A stretch of DNA of 64,000 nucleotides, taken from assembly GCF_018831085.1 (NCBI RefSeq), contig NZ_JAGPNM010000011.1:1-64000 (forward strand), in the 5' to 3' direction. How positions within the stretch are numbered: position 1 is the stretch's first letter; the number at the start of each line of letters is the position of its first letter. Below, one piece after another: positions 8,400-16,918 of this stretch. The DNA is from Rheinheimera oceanensis (GTDB taxonomy: Bacteria > Pseudomonadota > Gammaproteobacteria > Enterobacterales > Alteromonadaceae). A model generated the notes under the pieces. It searched no databases. It had not been told where the DNA came from and worked only from the letters and a program-made list of their open reading frames with translations. A program made the position numbers and the translations under genes.

Positions 8400-8718
8400 C
8401 AGGTGTTTTGTCTTTATCAGTTTACACGGCGGAGAAAACCGGCCATTTAACATTGATGTACAGCTGAAAATGATTTTTTAGATTTTTTATTTATAAAGTA
8501 ACCAATGTTAATACAATGAAGTGCTAAAAATAGCTATAGCTAATATTGCACCGAAAACAGGGGCAACACAGTCATTTTGCCTGCTCCGCTGTATAAGCTG
8601 GGGATAACTTGCAGATAAACTGGGCATAAAAATGCAAAAAATGATAGCTATCAGCAGCTTTGTTTCAAATGCACTGACAAGCAAAAATCTGCGTATTAAC
8701 TAAACTGGAACTTACCTT
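8400..8718. other. Gene-free AT-rich stretch
   Basis: No supported reading frame on either strand. It probably contains the start of the small plus-strand transcript that ends at the terminator near 8810, but I could not pick a promoter with confidence. Confidence 0.4.
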
Positions 8719-8778
8719 ATGAATATTAGCAGTTGCAACGATAGCGCACGGCTCATTCCCTATGAGCCATTCCCCTAA
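8719..8778 (+). CDS. Possible 19-residue peptide, or part of a small RNA
   Basis: An ATG opens a 19-codon frame (MNISSCNDSARLIPYEPFP) whose stop codon overlaps the base of a strong plus-strand terminator. Its last third also forms a hairpin (GGCTCAT/ATGAGCC). There is no strong ribosome site and no plus-strand gene follows for a leader peptide to control. A non-coding small RNA ending at the same terminator is at least as likely. Confidence 0.25.
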   Translation: MNISSCNDSARLIPYEPFP

Positions 8779-8815
8779 GCCCGGAACAATGCGGATTGGT
8801 TCCGGGCTTCTTTTA
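8777..8815 (+). terminator. Strong orphan rho-independent terminator
   Basis: AAGCCCGGAAC and GTTCCGGGCTT form an 11-bp stem followed by TCTTTTA on the plus strand. No annotated plus-strand gene lies upstream for 8 kb except intI, so it implies a small independent transcript in this gap. Confidence 0.75.
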
Positions 8816-8834
8816 TACCCTTCGTCTTTCAAAA

Positions 8835-8920
8835 TGCACGGTTGTTGGCTGCGCTCGCTCACCCCAATCACATAGTACTCCTATGCTCACGGGGATTCAC
8901 TCACTTGTCGCCTACGTGCA
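8835..8920. repeat. ERIC-like palindromic intergenic element
   Basis: An 86-bp imperfect palindrome: outer TGCACG/CGTGCA, then GGC/GCC, CCCC/GGGG and the central CATAG/CTATG pair. The GCTGCGCTCGCTCACCCC segment resembles palindromic repeats found in intergenic regions of marine gammaproteobacteria. It lies just downstream of tatD. Only one copy is seen in this window. Confidence 0.55.
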
Positions 8921-8955
8921 TGTTGAAATCCATTGGCTATATCAGGTTGTTGAAA

Positions 8956-9738
8956 TCAGGCGGCTTTTTTTACCCGGTTAAACAGCGTGTAAAAGTTTTC
9001 TGTGGTGCTATGTGCCAGTTGCTGCAGGCTGATGCCCTTTACCTGAGCAATGGCCTCAGCCACAGCTGTAACGTAAGCCGGCTGATTAGTTTTGCCACGA
9101 AACGGTACCGGCGCCAGATAAGGAGAATCGGTTTCTATTAATAAGCGGTCCAGCGGCAGTTTTTTTACTACATCACGCAGCTCCACTGCGTTACGAAAGG
9201 TCATAATGCCGGATATAGAGATATAGAAGCCCATATCCAGCGCAGCTTTGGCCATTTCCCAGTTCTCGGTGAAGCAATGCAATACACCGCCGGCCTGCTC
9301 TGCATTATGGCTGCGCATTAAAGCTAAGGTATCTTCCCGTGCATCCCGCGTATGAATAATCAGCGGCTTATTAACCCGGTTAGCCACCTGTATATGGCTG
9401 ACAAACGCTGCTTGCTGGCTGAGTTTAGAATCAGGCGAGCAAAAATAATCCAGTCCGGTTTCCCCTACTGCAACCACGTGTTCCAGGCTGCATTTTTGCA
9501 GCAATAATCCGCTATCAACCTGATCATGCTGATGTAAGGGGTGTTCACCGCAAGATACAGACACCATCGGAAATTCAGCTACCAAAGATGACATTTGCTC
9601 AAACTCGGCCAGGCTGACACAAACGCATAACATATGCTGCACCTGTTTAGCCTGAGCGGCAGTAATAACCTGATGTAAACTAAGGCCCAACTTTTCCAGC
9701 TCGAGGCGGTCTAAATGACAATGAGAATCTACAAACAC
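8956..9738 (-). CDS. TatD-family metal-dependent hydrolase (YcfH-like)
   Basis: A TIM-barrel metallohydrolase of the TatD DNase family, 260 residues. The metal-binding start FVDSHCHLDRLE, the GETGLDY motif, PLIIHTRDA, LHCFTEN and ETDSPYLAP are all present. The genetic position, last in a holB-pilZ-tatD run, identifies it as the YcfH-type paralogue. Exact physiological substrate is not settled; family members act as 3'-5' nucleases or D-amino acid-tRNA-like esterases. Confidence 0.92.
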   Translation of the reverse strand: MFVDSHCHLDRLELEKLGLSLHQVITAAQAKQVQHMLCVCVSLAEFEQMSSLVAEFPMVSVSCGEHPLHQHDQVDSGLLLQKCSLEHVVAVGETGLDYFCSPDSKLSQQAAFVSHIQVANRVNKPLIIHTRDAREDTLALMRSHNAEQAGGVLHCFTENWEMAKAALDMGFYISISGIMTFRNAVELRDVVKKLPLDRLLIETDSPYLAPVPFRGKTNQPAYVTAVAEAIAQVKGISLQQLAHSTTENFYTLFNRVKKAA

Positions 9739-9753
9739 GGCGCTGATTACCTG

Positions 9754-10080
9754 CTAAATAGTATAAGTGGCTTCGGCAGAATTTTGCATACCACCTAATA
9801 GTTTTTCAATCCGGGGGCCAAGTTGCGCTTTATCATCAATAAAAGCAATACCAATACCGGCGGGGCTGGAACTTTGCGAGCCAGGCGGCGTGATCCAGGC
9901 AACCTTACCCGATACCACAACGCTTTCCAGAGCATCAGGCAAGGTAACATTTAATGCCAGTGACTGGCCCATTTTATACTGGCTGGATGTGCGCACAAAG
10001 AGCCCGCCGTTCTTCAGAAATGGCATATAGCAGCGGTACAACTCTTTAATATCTGTGAATCCTAACGACAGCTCTTCCAT
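9754..10080 (-). CDS. pilZ: PilZ-domain protein of type IV pilus assembly
   Basis: A 108-residue single PilZ domain, small and cytoplasmic. The gene sits directly after holB, where gammaproteobacterial pilZ (type IV pilus biogenesis and twitching motility) is found. The classical RxxxR c-di-GMP motif at the N-terminus is not seen, as in the Pseudomonas PilZ prototype, which partners with PilB/FimX instead of binding c-di-GMP itself. The function is inferred from position and family. Confidence 0.85.
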   Translation of the reverse strand: MEELSLGFTDIKELYRCYMPFLKNGGLFVRTSSQYKMGQSLALNVTLPDALESVVVSGKVAWITPPGSQSSSPAGIGIAFIDDKAQLGPRIEKLLGGMQNSAEATYTI

Positions 10081-10091
10081 ATCTCCTCCGG

Positions 10092-10985
10092 CTAGCCTTG
10101 CAACCGTTTTAATTCTGTAAGAAATGCACTCAGCGCAAGCACTTTATTCTGCCCTAAAATCTGCATTTCGTCACGGCACCAGCGGCTGTATAGCTGATGA
10201 ATGGCTAATAACCGCTGTGGATCCTGACCTGCCATGGCAGGGAGTAACTGCTGCGTTAAAAACCAGCCGAGTAACGGACGCAATTCACTGATTGCATCGA
10301 GTTGTTTAACTATGTCCTGTAATGTCTGTTTATCTGTCAGAAACTGGTTTAGGTTATGTAGCGCCAGTTGCAGTTGATCAGCTTCGCCGGACTCAAGCAT
10401 ACTTAGCGCTTTTAACGGCCCGCCGGCACAGTAGGCCAGTAAAAATTCCGGTACAGCTCTGTTACTGTGCCGGGTAAGCCAGTCTTGTGTATCAGCACCA
10501 AATTCAGCAGCTAAGGTCCAGTGCTGGCAGCGGCTTAACAAAGTTGCCGCTAAAGTATTACCGGCACGGGTTTGCAGCAATAAAAAACTGTTTTGTGGCG
10601 GCTCTTCCAGTGTTTTCAGCAGTGCATTGGCCGCTGCCTCAGTTAATTTTTCTGCATCAGCCAACAGCACAACTTTATTTAACTGCTGTTGGGCCCGGCC
10701 ATACATAAACTGGCTAAGCTGGCGCACACTGTCTACGCCAATGCTGCTGCCTGAGTTGTCAATAATCAGCAGATCTGAATGACTGCCGGCAATACGCAGT
10801 AAGCAGCTTTTACATTTACCACAGGGTTTTTCCTGCTCTGTACACAGCAACGATGCTGCCAGCCAATTTGCCAGCACACTTTTACCGATACCTGCAGGGC
10901 CTGATATTAACAAGCCATGCGCCAGTTGATTATTATGCAGCAATGTTGTTAGCTGCTGCTGATAAGGTACAAGCCAGGGTTGCAT
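10092..10985 (-). CDS. holB: DNA polymerase III delta' subunit
   Basis: Clamp-loader subunit that helps load the beta clamp during replication. It is 297 residues with an AAA+ fold: a Walker-A-like GPAGIGKSVLA near the N-terminus and a zinc finger with cysteines in CTEQEKPCGKCKSCLL. The C-terminus is the helical collar domain. The start codon overlaps the tmk stop by one base, so translation is coupled. It is part of the conserved mltG-tmk-holB-pilZ-tatD run. Confidence 0.93.
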   Translation of the reverse strand: MQPWLVPYQQQLTTLLHNNQLAHGLLISGPAGIGKSVLANWLAASLLCTEQEKPCGKCKSCLLRIAGSHSDLLIIDNSGSSIGVDSVRQLSQFMYGRAQQQLNKVVLLADAEKLTEAAANALLKTLEEPPQNSFLLLQTRAGNTLAATLLSRCQHWTLAAEFGADTQDWLTRHSNRAVPEFLLAYCAGGPLKALSMLESGEADQLQLALHNLNQFLTDKQTLQDIVKQLDAISELRPLLGWFLTQQLLPAMAGQDPQRLLAIHQLYSRWCRDEMQILGQNKVLALSAFLTELKRLQG

Positions 10986-11614
10986 TACTGCCCCAAAGCG
11001 GTGTCAAGCGCAGCACTGAGTTGCTGCTGTACGCTGGCAACCGGCTGGCTGGCATCAATCACGACAATATTAGTTTCACTGGCTGCGATTTGCAGATATT
11101 TCTGCCGGGTACGCTGAAAAAAAGCCAGTTGCTCCTGCTCTATACGATCCAACTCACCACGCTGGCGGGCGCGCTCCAGGCCGATGGCCGGATCAATATC
11201 CAGATACAGGGTTAAATCAGGGCGTAAGTCGCCCAGTACAGCCTGGCGTAACTGATTAATAAAGATTTCGTCCAGTTGCCGCCCACCGCCCTGATATGCC
11301 CGCGACGACATATCATGCCGGTCAGCTAATACCCACTTGCCCTGTGCTAATGCCGGTTTAATCACATTAGTTACCAACTGCATCCGCGCGGCGTACATCA
11401 GTAATAACTCTGTTTGCGGCGCCACAGTTTCTGAGGTTTGCACCTGCTTTACCAGGCTGCGTAAACTTTCTGCCAACGGCGTACCGCCGGGCTCACGGGT
11501 ACAGATCACGTCCTTGCCGCGTTGTTGTAAATAATGCTGAATATGGCTGATAGCGGTGCTCTTACCTGCGCCTTCCAGGCCTTCTACCACAATAAATTTA
11601 GCTGTTGCCGTCAT
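10985..11614 (-). CDS. tmk: Thymidylate kinase
   Basis: Phosphorylates dTMP to dTDP. The 209-residue protein has the P-loop GLEGAGKSTAI, the DRHDMSSRAYQGGGR nucleoside-binding segment and the DLTLYLDIDP motif. The start overlaps mltG by four bases, and the stop overlaps holB by one. Standard length and position for a gammaproteobacterial Tmk. Confidence 0.95.
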   Translation of the reverse strand: MTATAKFIVVEGLEGAGKSTAISHIQHYLQQRGKDVICTREPGGTPLAESLRSLVKQVQTSETVAPQTELLLMYAARMQLVTNVIKPALAQGKWVLADRHDMSSRAYQGGGRQLDEIFINQLRQAVLGDLRPDLTLYLDIDPAIGLERARQRGELDRIEQEQLAFFQRTRQKYLQIAASETNIVVIDASQPVASVQQQLSAALDTALGQ

Positions 11615-12624
11615 GGCTTTATTCCCAGAATATATTTTTGCACTGCGGCATTGTGTTGCTCTAACGTTGACGAAAACTGATGGGTACCATCACCTTTGCT
11701 GACAAAGTAATACAGATCAGTTTCCGCTGGCTGTACTGCGGCCAGCATAGAGGCACGGCCAACCAGACTGATTGGTCCGGGCGGCAGGCCATGATGGCGG
11801 TAAGTATTATAAGGATGCGGATTATTTAAATCTGCCCGGGTGATATTGCCGTTAAAATCATCCAGCCCGTAAATAACAGTAGGATCGGTTTGCAGCCGCA
11901 TATTCTTGCGTAATCTGTTAATAAACACTGAGGCTACCAGCGTTTTCTCCGGTGGATGGCTGCTTTCTTTCTCAATAATGGAAGCCAGTATCAGCAACTG
12001 ATATGGATTCTGCAGCGGCAGATCAGGCTGGCGCTGCTGCCAGGCATTGTCCAGCTCGGTCAGCAAAGCCTGCTGCGCGCGTTTAATCAATGCACTGGCC
12101 TTACTGTTTGCCGTATAGTAGTAAGTATCAGGGTACAATAATGCTTCAGCGCTCTGCGGTTGCCCGCCCCATTCCTCCGGCCACGCCATATCCTGTAATA
12201 CCTGCTCTGCTGTGGTGACATCCTGCAGTAAATACTCGGCTTTGTTTATCCGGTTCAGGCTTTGCTGCAGCGTTTCACCTTCAATCAGTGTTACAGCAAA
12301 CTGTGCTTCTTTACCGCTACGAAACAGTGCAAGCACCTGTAACAGTAAAGTCTGCTCGGCAGATAAGCGGTAAACGCCTTGTTGCACTCTGGCTTCTTCA
12401 GGGTGTAATTTCAGGTAAAGCCGCAGCATCAGGCATTGGCTATCACTTAACAGCGCCTGTTGCTGCCATTGCCGGCAGAGCCTGGCAGCTGAGCTGCCGG
12501 GGGGCACAGTGTGAATACCGTCAGGTAAATTAAGCGGAATTTGTTGTACATAACGTACACCAAAGTAGTAACTCAGGCCAAGCATTCCCCCCAGCAACAG
12601 AATAATTTTTAGTGTTTTTAACAT
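11611..12624 (-). CDS. mltG: Endolytic murein transglycosylase MltG (YceG)
   Basis: An inner membrane lytic transglycosylase that cuts nascent glycan strands and is thought to terminate their elongation. It is 337 residues with an N-terminal membrane anchor (about residues 5-22). The YceG catalytic domain contains IIEKESSHPPEK, with the catalytic glutamate, and RLQTDPTVIYG. It overlaps pabC by seven bases and tmk by four. Confidence 0.94.
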   Translation of the reverse strand: MLKTLKIILLLGGMLGLSYYFGVRYVQQIPLNLPDGIHTVPPGSSAARLCRQWQQQALLSDSQCLMLRLYLKLHPEEARVQQGVYRLSAEQTLLLQVLALFRSGKEAQFAVTLIEGETLQQSLNRINKAEYLLQDVTTAEQVLQDMAWPEEWGGQPQSAEALLYPDTYYYTANSKASALIKRAQQALLTELDNAWQQRQPDLPLQNPYQLLILASIIEKESSHPPEKTLVASVFINRLRKNMRLQTDPTVIYGLDDFNGNITRADLNNPHPYNTYRHHGLPPGPISLVGRASMLAAVQPAETDLYYFVSKGDGTHQFSSTLEQHNAAVQKYILGIKP

Positions 12625-13397
12625 AGTACCTGCTTTGAAAACTGTTGTACCGTACTAACAGATAAGGTTCTGCCTGCTATACTGCGTACCGGCACTATAC
12701 CCATTAAAGCATTACAAATAAAAATAGCGTCAACCGACGCAAGTTCAGTAATACCCCAATTAACCTGGGCAATATTTGCCTGCTGTAAAATATGTTGGCG
12801 CATTACACCAGCCACTCCGGCGCGTTGCAGCTCTGGTGTATGCCAGTTGCCATCACGATGTAAAAACACATTGGCGGCACTGACTTCAGTAATAAAACCC
12901 AGCTGATCCAGCACCAGTAAATCATCTGCATCCGTGCTTGCCAGCTCTTGCTTTAACAGCACCTGTTCCAGCCGGTTATTATGCTTAAGGCCAGCCAACA
13001 GCGGCTGTACTGCAAGTTTTAAAGTTGCAATAGCTAAACTGATACCTTGTTGTTGTGCAAGCCGGTAATCCGGCATCGGGCTGGCCGAAATGTAAATGCC
13101 CGGCACCCCGCTCTCTGCCGGTGCATAACCACGGCCGCCTTCGCCACGCGATACCAGTAACTTAATGACCTGCTCAGGTGCTGTTATTGCGGCCTGAACT
13201 TGTTGCTGCACATTGTGCCAGTCCACTGCACCAAACCCCAACTGCACAGCAGAACGCTGTAAGCGTTGCAAATGCAAAGGCCACAGCTGTATGCTGCCAT
13301 CGCGCACCTGCATAGTAGTAAAAATACCATCGCCGTAATTAAAACTGCGATCTCTGGCACTGATAAAGGTTGGCATGGCCACTACCGGAAAAGTCAA
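12618..13397 (-). CDS. pabC: Aminodeoxychorismate lyase
   Basis: A PLP-dependent fold-type IV enzyme releasing pyruvate from 4-amino-4-deoxychorismate to give p-aminobenzoate for folate synthesis. The 259-residue protein has the DRSFNYGDGIFTTM start motif, the LKHNNRLEQVLLKQEL region with the PLP lysine typical of the family, and EVSAANVFL. Its place between fabF and mltG is conserved across gammaproteobacteria. Confidence 0.93.
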   Translation of the reverse strand: MTFPVVAMPTFISARDRSFNYGDGIFTTMQVRDGSIQLWPLHLQRLQRSAVQLGFGAVDWHNVQQQVQAAITAPEQVIKLLVSRGEGGRGYAPAESGVPGIYISASPMPDYRLAQQQGISLAIATLKLAVQPLLAGLKHNNRLEQVLLKQELASTDADDLLVLDQLGFITEVSAANVFLHRDGNWHTPELQRAGVAGVMRQHILQQANIAQVNWGITELASVDAIFICNALMGIVPVRSIAGRTLSVSTVQQFSKQVLC

Positions 13398-13495
13398 ACT
13401 AGCGGCAGTATGCCTTAAAATGCAGATAAAACAAAGGCTGCACTATGGCAGCCTTGATCTTCAATACAACAGATTATGCCTGTTAAAACAGCAAA

Positions 13496-14734
13496 TTATA
13501 CACGTTTAAACAGTATAGAGCCGTTAGTACCACCAAAACCAAAGGAGTTACACAAGGCATATTCCATTGATACCTGGCGTGCTTCATGCGGCACATAATC
13601 CAGATCACACCCTTCATCCGGGTTGTCCAGGTTGATAGTTGGCGTAACCAGTTGATCCTGCAACGACAGCACGGTAATAATAGATTCTACCGAGCCTGCA
13701 GCACCCAACAGATGGCCAATCATCGACTTGGACGAGCTAACCATCAGTTTATCCAGATTATTGGCAAATACTGATTTAATCGCCATAGTTTCAGCAATAT
13801 CACCGGCTGGTGTTGAGGTACCGTGCGCATTAATATAGGCAACCTGCTCCGGGCTTACCTGTGCATCTTTTAACGCATTTTTCATTGCTAAGGCAGCACC
13901 GGCGCCGTTTTCAGGTGGTGACGTCATATGATAGGCATCACCACTCATGCCAAAACCTACCAGCTCAGCATAGATTTTAGCACCGCGCGCTTTAGCATGC
14001 TCGTACTCTTCCAGCACCATTACACCGGCGCCATCACCCAGCACAAAACCATCACGGCCTTTATCCCAGGGACGGCTGGCTTGCTCTGGTGCTTCATTAC
14101 GGGTAGATAAAGCCCTTGCTGCACCAAAGCCGCCCATACCCAAAGGCGTAGAGGCTTTTTCAGCACCACCGGCTATCATTACATCAGCATCCCCGTACAC
14201 GATCATCCGTGCAGCATGGCCAATGTTATGTACCCCTGTAGTACAGGCAGTCACAATACTGATATTTGGCCCCTGCAATCCAAGCAGAATGGAGAGCTGA
14301 CCAGCAATCATATTAATAATGGTAGATGGCACAAAAAACGGTGATAACCGTTTAGGCCCGCTATTGAGCAGTTTAGTGTGGTTTTCTTCAATTAACCCCA
14401 AACCACCAATACCTGAACCAATTGCCGCCCCGATACGCGGCGCATTTTGCTCAGTAATTTCGATGCCGGAGTCACGAAATGCCTGAATACCGGCAGCCAC
14501 ACCATACTGAATAAACAGATCCATTTTTTTCGCCTCTTTAGCTGAAAAAAACGGTTCTACATCAAAGTTCTTTACCAAACCAGCAAATTTGGTGGTGTAG
14601 GCGCTGGTATCGAAATGCTCGATCAGCGATATGCCACTTTTACCTTGCTGTAAGCCTTGCCAGCTTGAGGCAACATCATTACCCAGCGGCGTAAGCATGC
14701 CTAAACCGGTAACAACCACACGACGTTTTGCCAC
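13496..14734 (-). CDS. fabF: 3-oxoacyl-ACP synthase II
   Basis: Elongates acyl-ACP by condensation with malonyl-ACP and is important for long-chain and temperature-dependent fatty acid synthesis. The catalytic Cys lies in VTACTTGVH, with His in INAHGTSTPAGD and IGHLLGAAG. I chose a GTG start at 14734, giving VAKRRVVVTGLG as in E. coli FabF; it is preceded by GGAGG at good spacing. The in-frame ATG at 14749 would add MAEGF and has a poorer site. The resulting 412 residues match the family. Confidence 0.93.
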   Translation of the reverse strand: MAKRRVVVTGLGMLTPLGNDVASSWQGLQQGKSGISLIEHFDTSAYTTKFAGLVKNFDVEPFFSAKEAKKMDLFIQYGVAAGIQAFRDSGIEITEQNAPRIGAAIGSGIGGLGLIEENHTKLLNSGPKRLSPFFVPSTIINMIAGQLSILLGLQGPNISIVTACTTGVHNIGHAARMIVYGDADVMIAGGAEKASTPLGMGGFGAARALSTRNEAPEQASRPWDKGRDGFVLGDGAGVMVLEEYEHAKARGAKIYAELVGFGMSGDAYHMTSPPENGAGAALAMKNALKDAQVSPEQVAYINAHGTSTPAGDIAETMAIKSVFANNLDKLMVSSSKSMIGHLLGAAGSVESIITVLSLQDQLVTPTINLDNPDEGCDLDYVPHEARQVSMEYALCNSFGFGGTNGSILFKRV

Positions 14735-14776
14735 AAAACCCTCCGCCATGGAAATTTTCATCGATCTTAAAACGAA

Positions 14777-14799
14777 AACGGGTAGCTTAGCTACCCGTT
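14777..14799 (-). terminator. Terminator or attenuator between acpP and fabF
   Basis: AACGGGTAG and CTACCCGTT form a 9-bp stem with a 5-base loop. On the minus strand it is followed by TTTTCGTTTT. It probably ends many acpP transcripts, giving the usual excess of acpP over fabF expression. Confidence 0.7.
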
Positions 14800-14814
14800 C
14801 TGTAAGCTGATAAC

Positions 14815-15051
14815 TTACTCAGCGTGCGCTTTGATATAATCAATAGCAGACTGAACAGTCGTGATTTTCTCAGCTTCTTCGTCTGGAATCTCAGTATCGA
14901 ACTCTTCTTCCAGCGCCATAACCAGCTCAACAGTGTCTAGTGAATCAGCGCCCAGATCGTCAACAAAAGACGCTTCGTGTTTCACTTCGTCTTCTTTAAC
15001 GCCCAGTTGTTCAATAATGATTTTCTTAACGCGTTCTTCGATGTTGCTCAT
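14815..15051 (-). CDS. acpP: Acyl carrier protein
   Basis: The 78-residue acidic carrier of growing acyl chains. The phosphopantetheine attachment serine is Ser37 in the DDLGADSLDTVEL motif. It lies between fabG and fabF, as in E. coli. The GAAGAAAAGATGAGC region before and at the start gives a plausible ribosome site. Confidence 0.97.
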   Translation of the reverse strand: MSNIEERVKKIIIEQLGVKEDEVKHEASFVDDLGADSLDTVELVMALEEEFDTEIPDEEAEKITTVQSAIDYIKAHAE

Positions 15052-15187
15052 CTTTTCTTCCTTTTTCTCATATAAATCGCAACAGTTCGTGCAATTTTGT
15101 GTGGCGCTAGTTTATGCGTAAGCTTAGTGGGTTGCAAGTGATGCGATCAGCATTTTACGCTGGTCAAACCTGCTTTCACACCCCGGC

Positions 15188-15934
15188 TTACACCATATAC
15201 ATACCGCCGTTAACGTGAATTGTTTCACCGGTAATGTAGGCAGCCTGACTTGATGCCAAAAATGCTACGGTGGCAGCAATTTCTTCCGGCTGGCCTAAAC
15301 GATTAGCCGGTACCTGAGCAAAAATAGCGTCTTTTTGCTCGTCCGACAGCTCTTTGGTCATATCGGTATCAATAAAACCCGGCGCAATAGCATTAACAGT
15401 AATACCGCGCGATGCAACTTCACGTGCCAGTGATTTGGTAAAACCTAACACACCGGCTTTCGCTGCAGCATAATTTGTCTGGCCTGCGTTCCCCATAGAG
15501 CCCACTACTGACCCTATGCTGATAATACGGCCAAACCGTTTTTTCATCATAGTACGCATAACAGCTTTACTTAAGCGGTACACCGATGTCAGGTTGGTTT
15601 GTATAATGTCAAACCACTCTTCGTCTTTCATGCGCATTAACAAGTTATCGCGTGTAATACCGGCATTATTAACCAGAATATCAATATCTCCAAACTGGTT
15701 TTTTATTTGCTCTAAACATTGTTCAATTGATGCAGTGTCGGCCACATTTAACACCAGTCCGCAGCCTTTGTCACCTAAATAACTGCTGATATCTGCCGCA
15801 CCTTTTTCTGAGGTGGCAGTACCAACAACTTTGGCGCCCAATGCCGCTAATTGTTCTGCAATAGCACGGCCAATACCACGGCTGGCGCCGGTAACCAATG
15901 CAACTTTACCTTCCAGTGAAATAAAACTTGTCAT
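15188..15934 (-). CDS. fabG: 3-oxoacyl-ACP reductase
   Basis: NADPH-dependent reductase of the fatty acid elongation cycle, a classical SDR. Seen are the cofactor motif TGASRGIGRAIA, NNAG, and the catalytic Ser with YAAAK (Tyr-x-x-x-Lys). The ATG at 15934 is preceded by AAGGA at good spacing; an in-frame TTG two codons upstream is less likely. It is 248 residues and lies 9 bp after fabD. Confidence 0.96.
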   Translation of the reverse strand: MTSFISLEGKVALVTGASRGIGRAIAEQLAALGAKVVGTATSEKGAADISSYLGDKGCGLVLNVADTASIEQCLEQIKNQFGDIDILVNNAGITRDNLLMRMKDEEWFDIIQTNLTSVYRLSKAVMRTMMKKRFGRIISIGSVVGSMGNAGQTNYAAAKAGVLGFTKSLAREVASRGITVNAIAPGFIDTDMTKELSDEQKDAIFAQVPANRLGQPEEIAATVAFLASSQAAYITGETIHVNGGMYMV

Positions 15935-15943
15935 GCTCAATCC

Positions 15944-16879
15944 TTACTCTGAAGCCAGTGCGGCCTGTAATGAGGCAACATCGCCAACCGACGCTACAGC
16001 TAAATTCTTGTCAATACGTTTAATCAGGCCACTTAATACTTTACCTGCCCCCAGTTCCAGCACATCTGTAACGCCCTGGGCAGATAACCATTCTATAGTT
16101 TCAGTCCAGCGTACAGGGCTGTATAACTGCCGAACCAGCGCATCTTTTACCGTGGCTGCATTGTCAGCAACAGCAACATCGACATTATTCACCACCGGTA
16201 TGACAGCATCATTAAAATTAAGTGCCGTTAAATCTGTAGCTAATTTTTCTGCTGCCGGGCGCATTAATGCACAGTGCGACGGCACGCTTACCGGTAGCGG
16301 TAAAGCCCGTTTGGCACCAGCGGCTTTACATAACTCGCCGGCACGCTCAACTGCGGCTTTATGGCCGGCAATCACCACCTGACCGGGCGAGTTATAATTA
16401 ACCGGCGACACGATTTCACCTTGTGCCGCCTGTTCACATGCAGTGGCAATAGCTGCATCGTCCAGGCCGATAATAGCTGACATAGCCCCTACTCCGGCCG
16501 GTACAGCCTGTTGCATATAGTTACCGCGTTTTTCTACCAGCTTTACTGCGTCGGCCAGCGACAATACGCCGGCACATACCAATGCCGAGTACTCGCCCAG
16601 CGAGTGGCCGGCAAAATAAGCCGGTTGAGCACCGCCTTGCTGCTGCCATAAGCGCCATACGGCAACCGAGGCGGTTAACAAGGCCGGTTGGGTACGCTGA
16701 GTTTCGTTCAGATCGGCTTCCGGGCCATTGGCTACCAGTGCCCATAAGTCATAGCCAAGTGCATTTGAAGCTTCAGCAAAAGTGTCTTTCACCACATCAA
16801 ACTGCTGATGCAAATCAGCCAGCATGCCCACACTTTGTGAGCCCTGCCCCGGGAATACGATTGCAAGTTTTGTTGTCAT
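15944..16879 (-). CDS. fabD: Malonyl-CoA:ACP transacylase
   Basis: Transfers malonyl from CoA to ACP for fatty acid elongation. It is 311 residues. The catalytic Ser93 is in the GHSLGEYSA motif, and the N-terminal FPGQGSQ loop is intact. Its place between fabH and fabG is the standard fab cluster order. Confidence 0.96.
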   Translation of the reverse strand: MTTKLAIVFPGQGSQSVGMLADLHQQFDVVKDTFAEASNALGYDLWALVANGPEADLNETQRTQPALLTASVAVWRLWQQQGGAQPAYFAGHSLGEYSALVCAGVLSLADAVKLVEKRGNYMQQAVPAGVGAMSAIIGLDDAAIATACEQAAQGEIVSPVNYNSPGQVVIAGHKAAVERAGELCKAAGAKRALPLPVSVPSHCALMRPAAEKLATDLTALNFNDAVIPVVNNVDVAVADNAATVKDALVRQLYSPVRWTETIEWLSAQGVTDVLELGAGKVLSGLIKRIDKNLAVASVGDVASLQAALASE

Positions 16880-16918
16880 CTTAAGTCCTGCGAATAAGTA
16901 AATTAACGAAGCGCTGAA

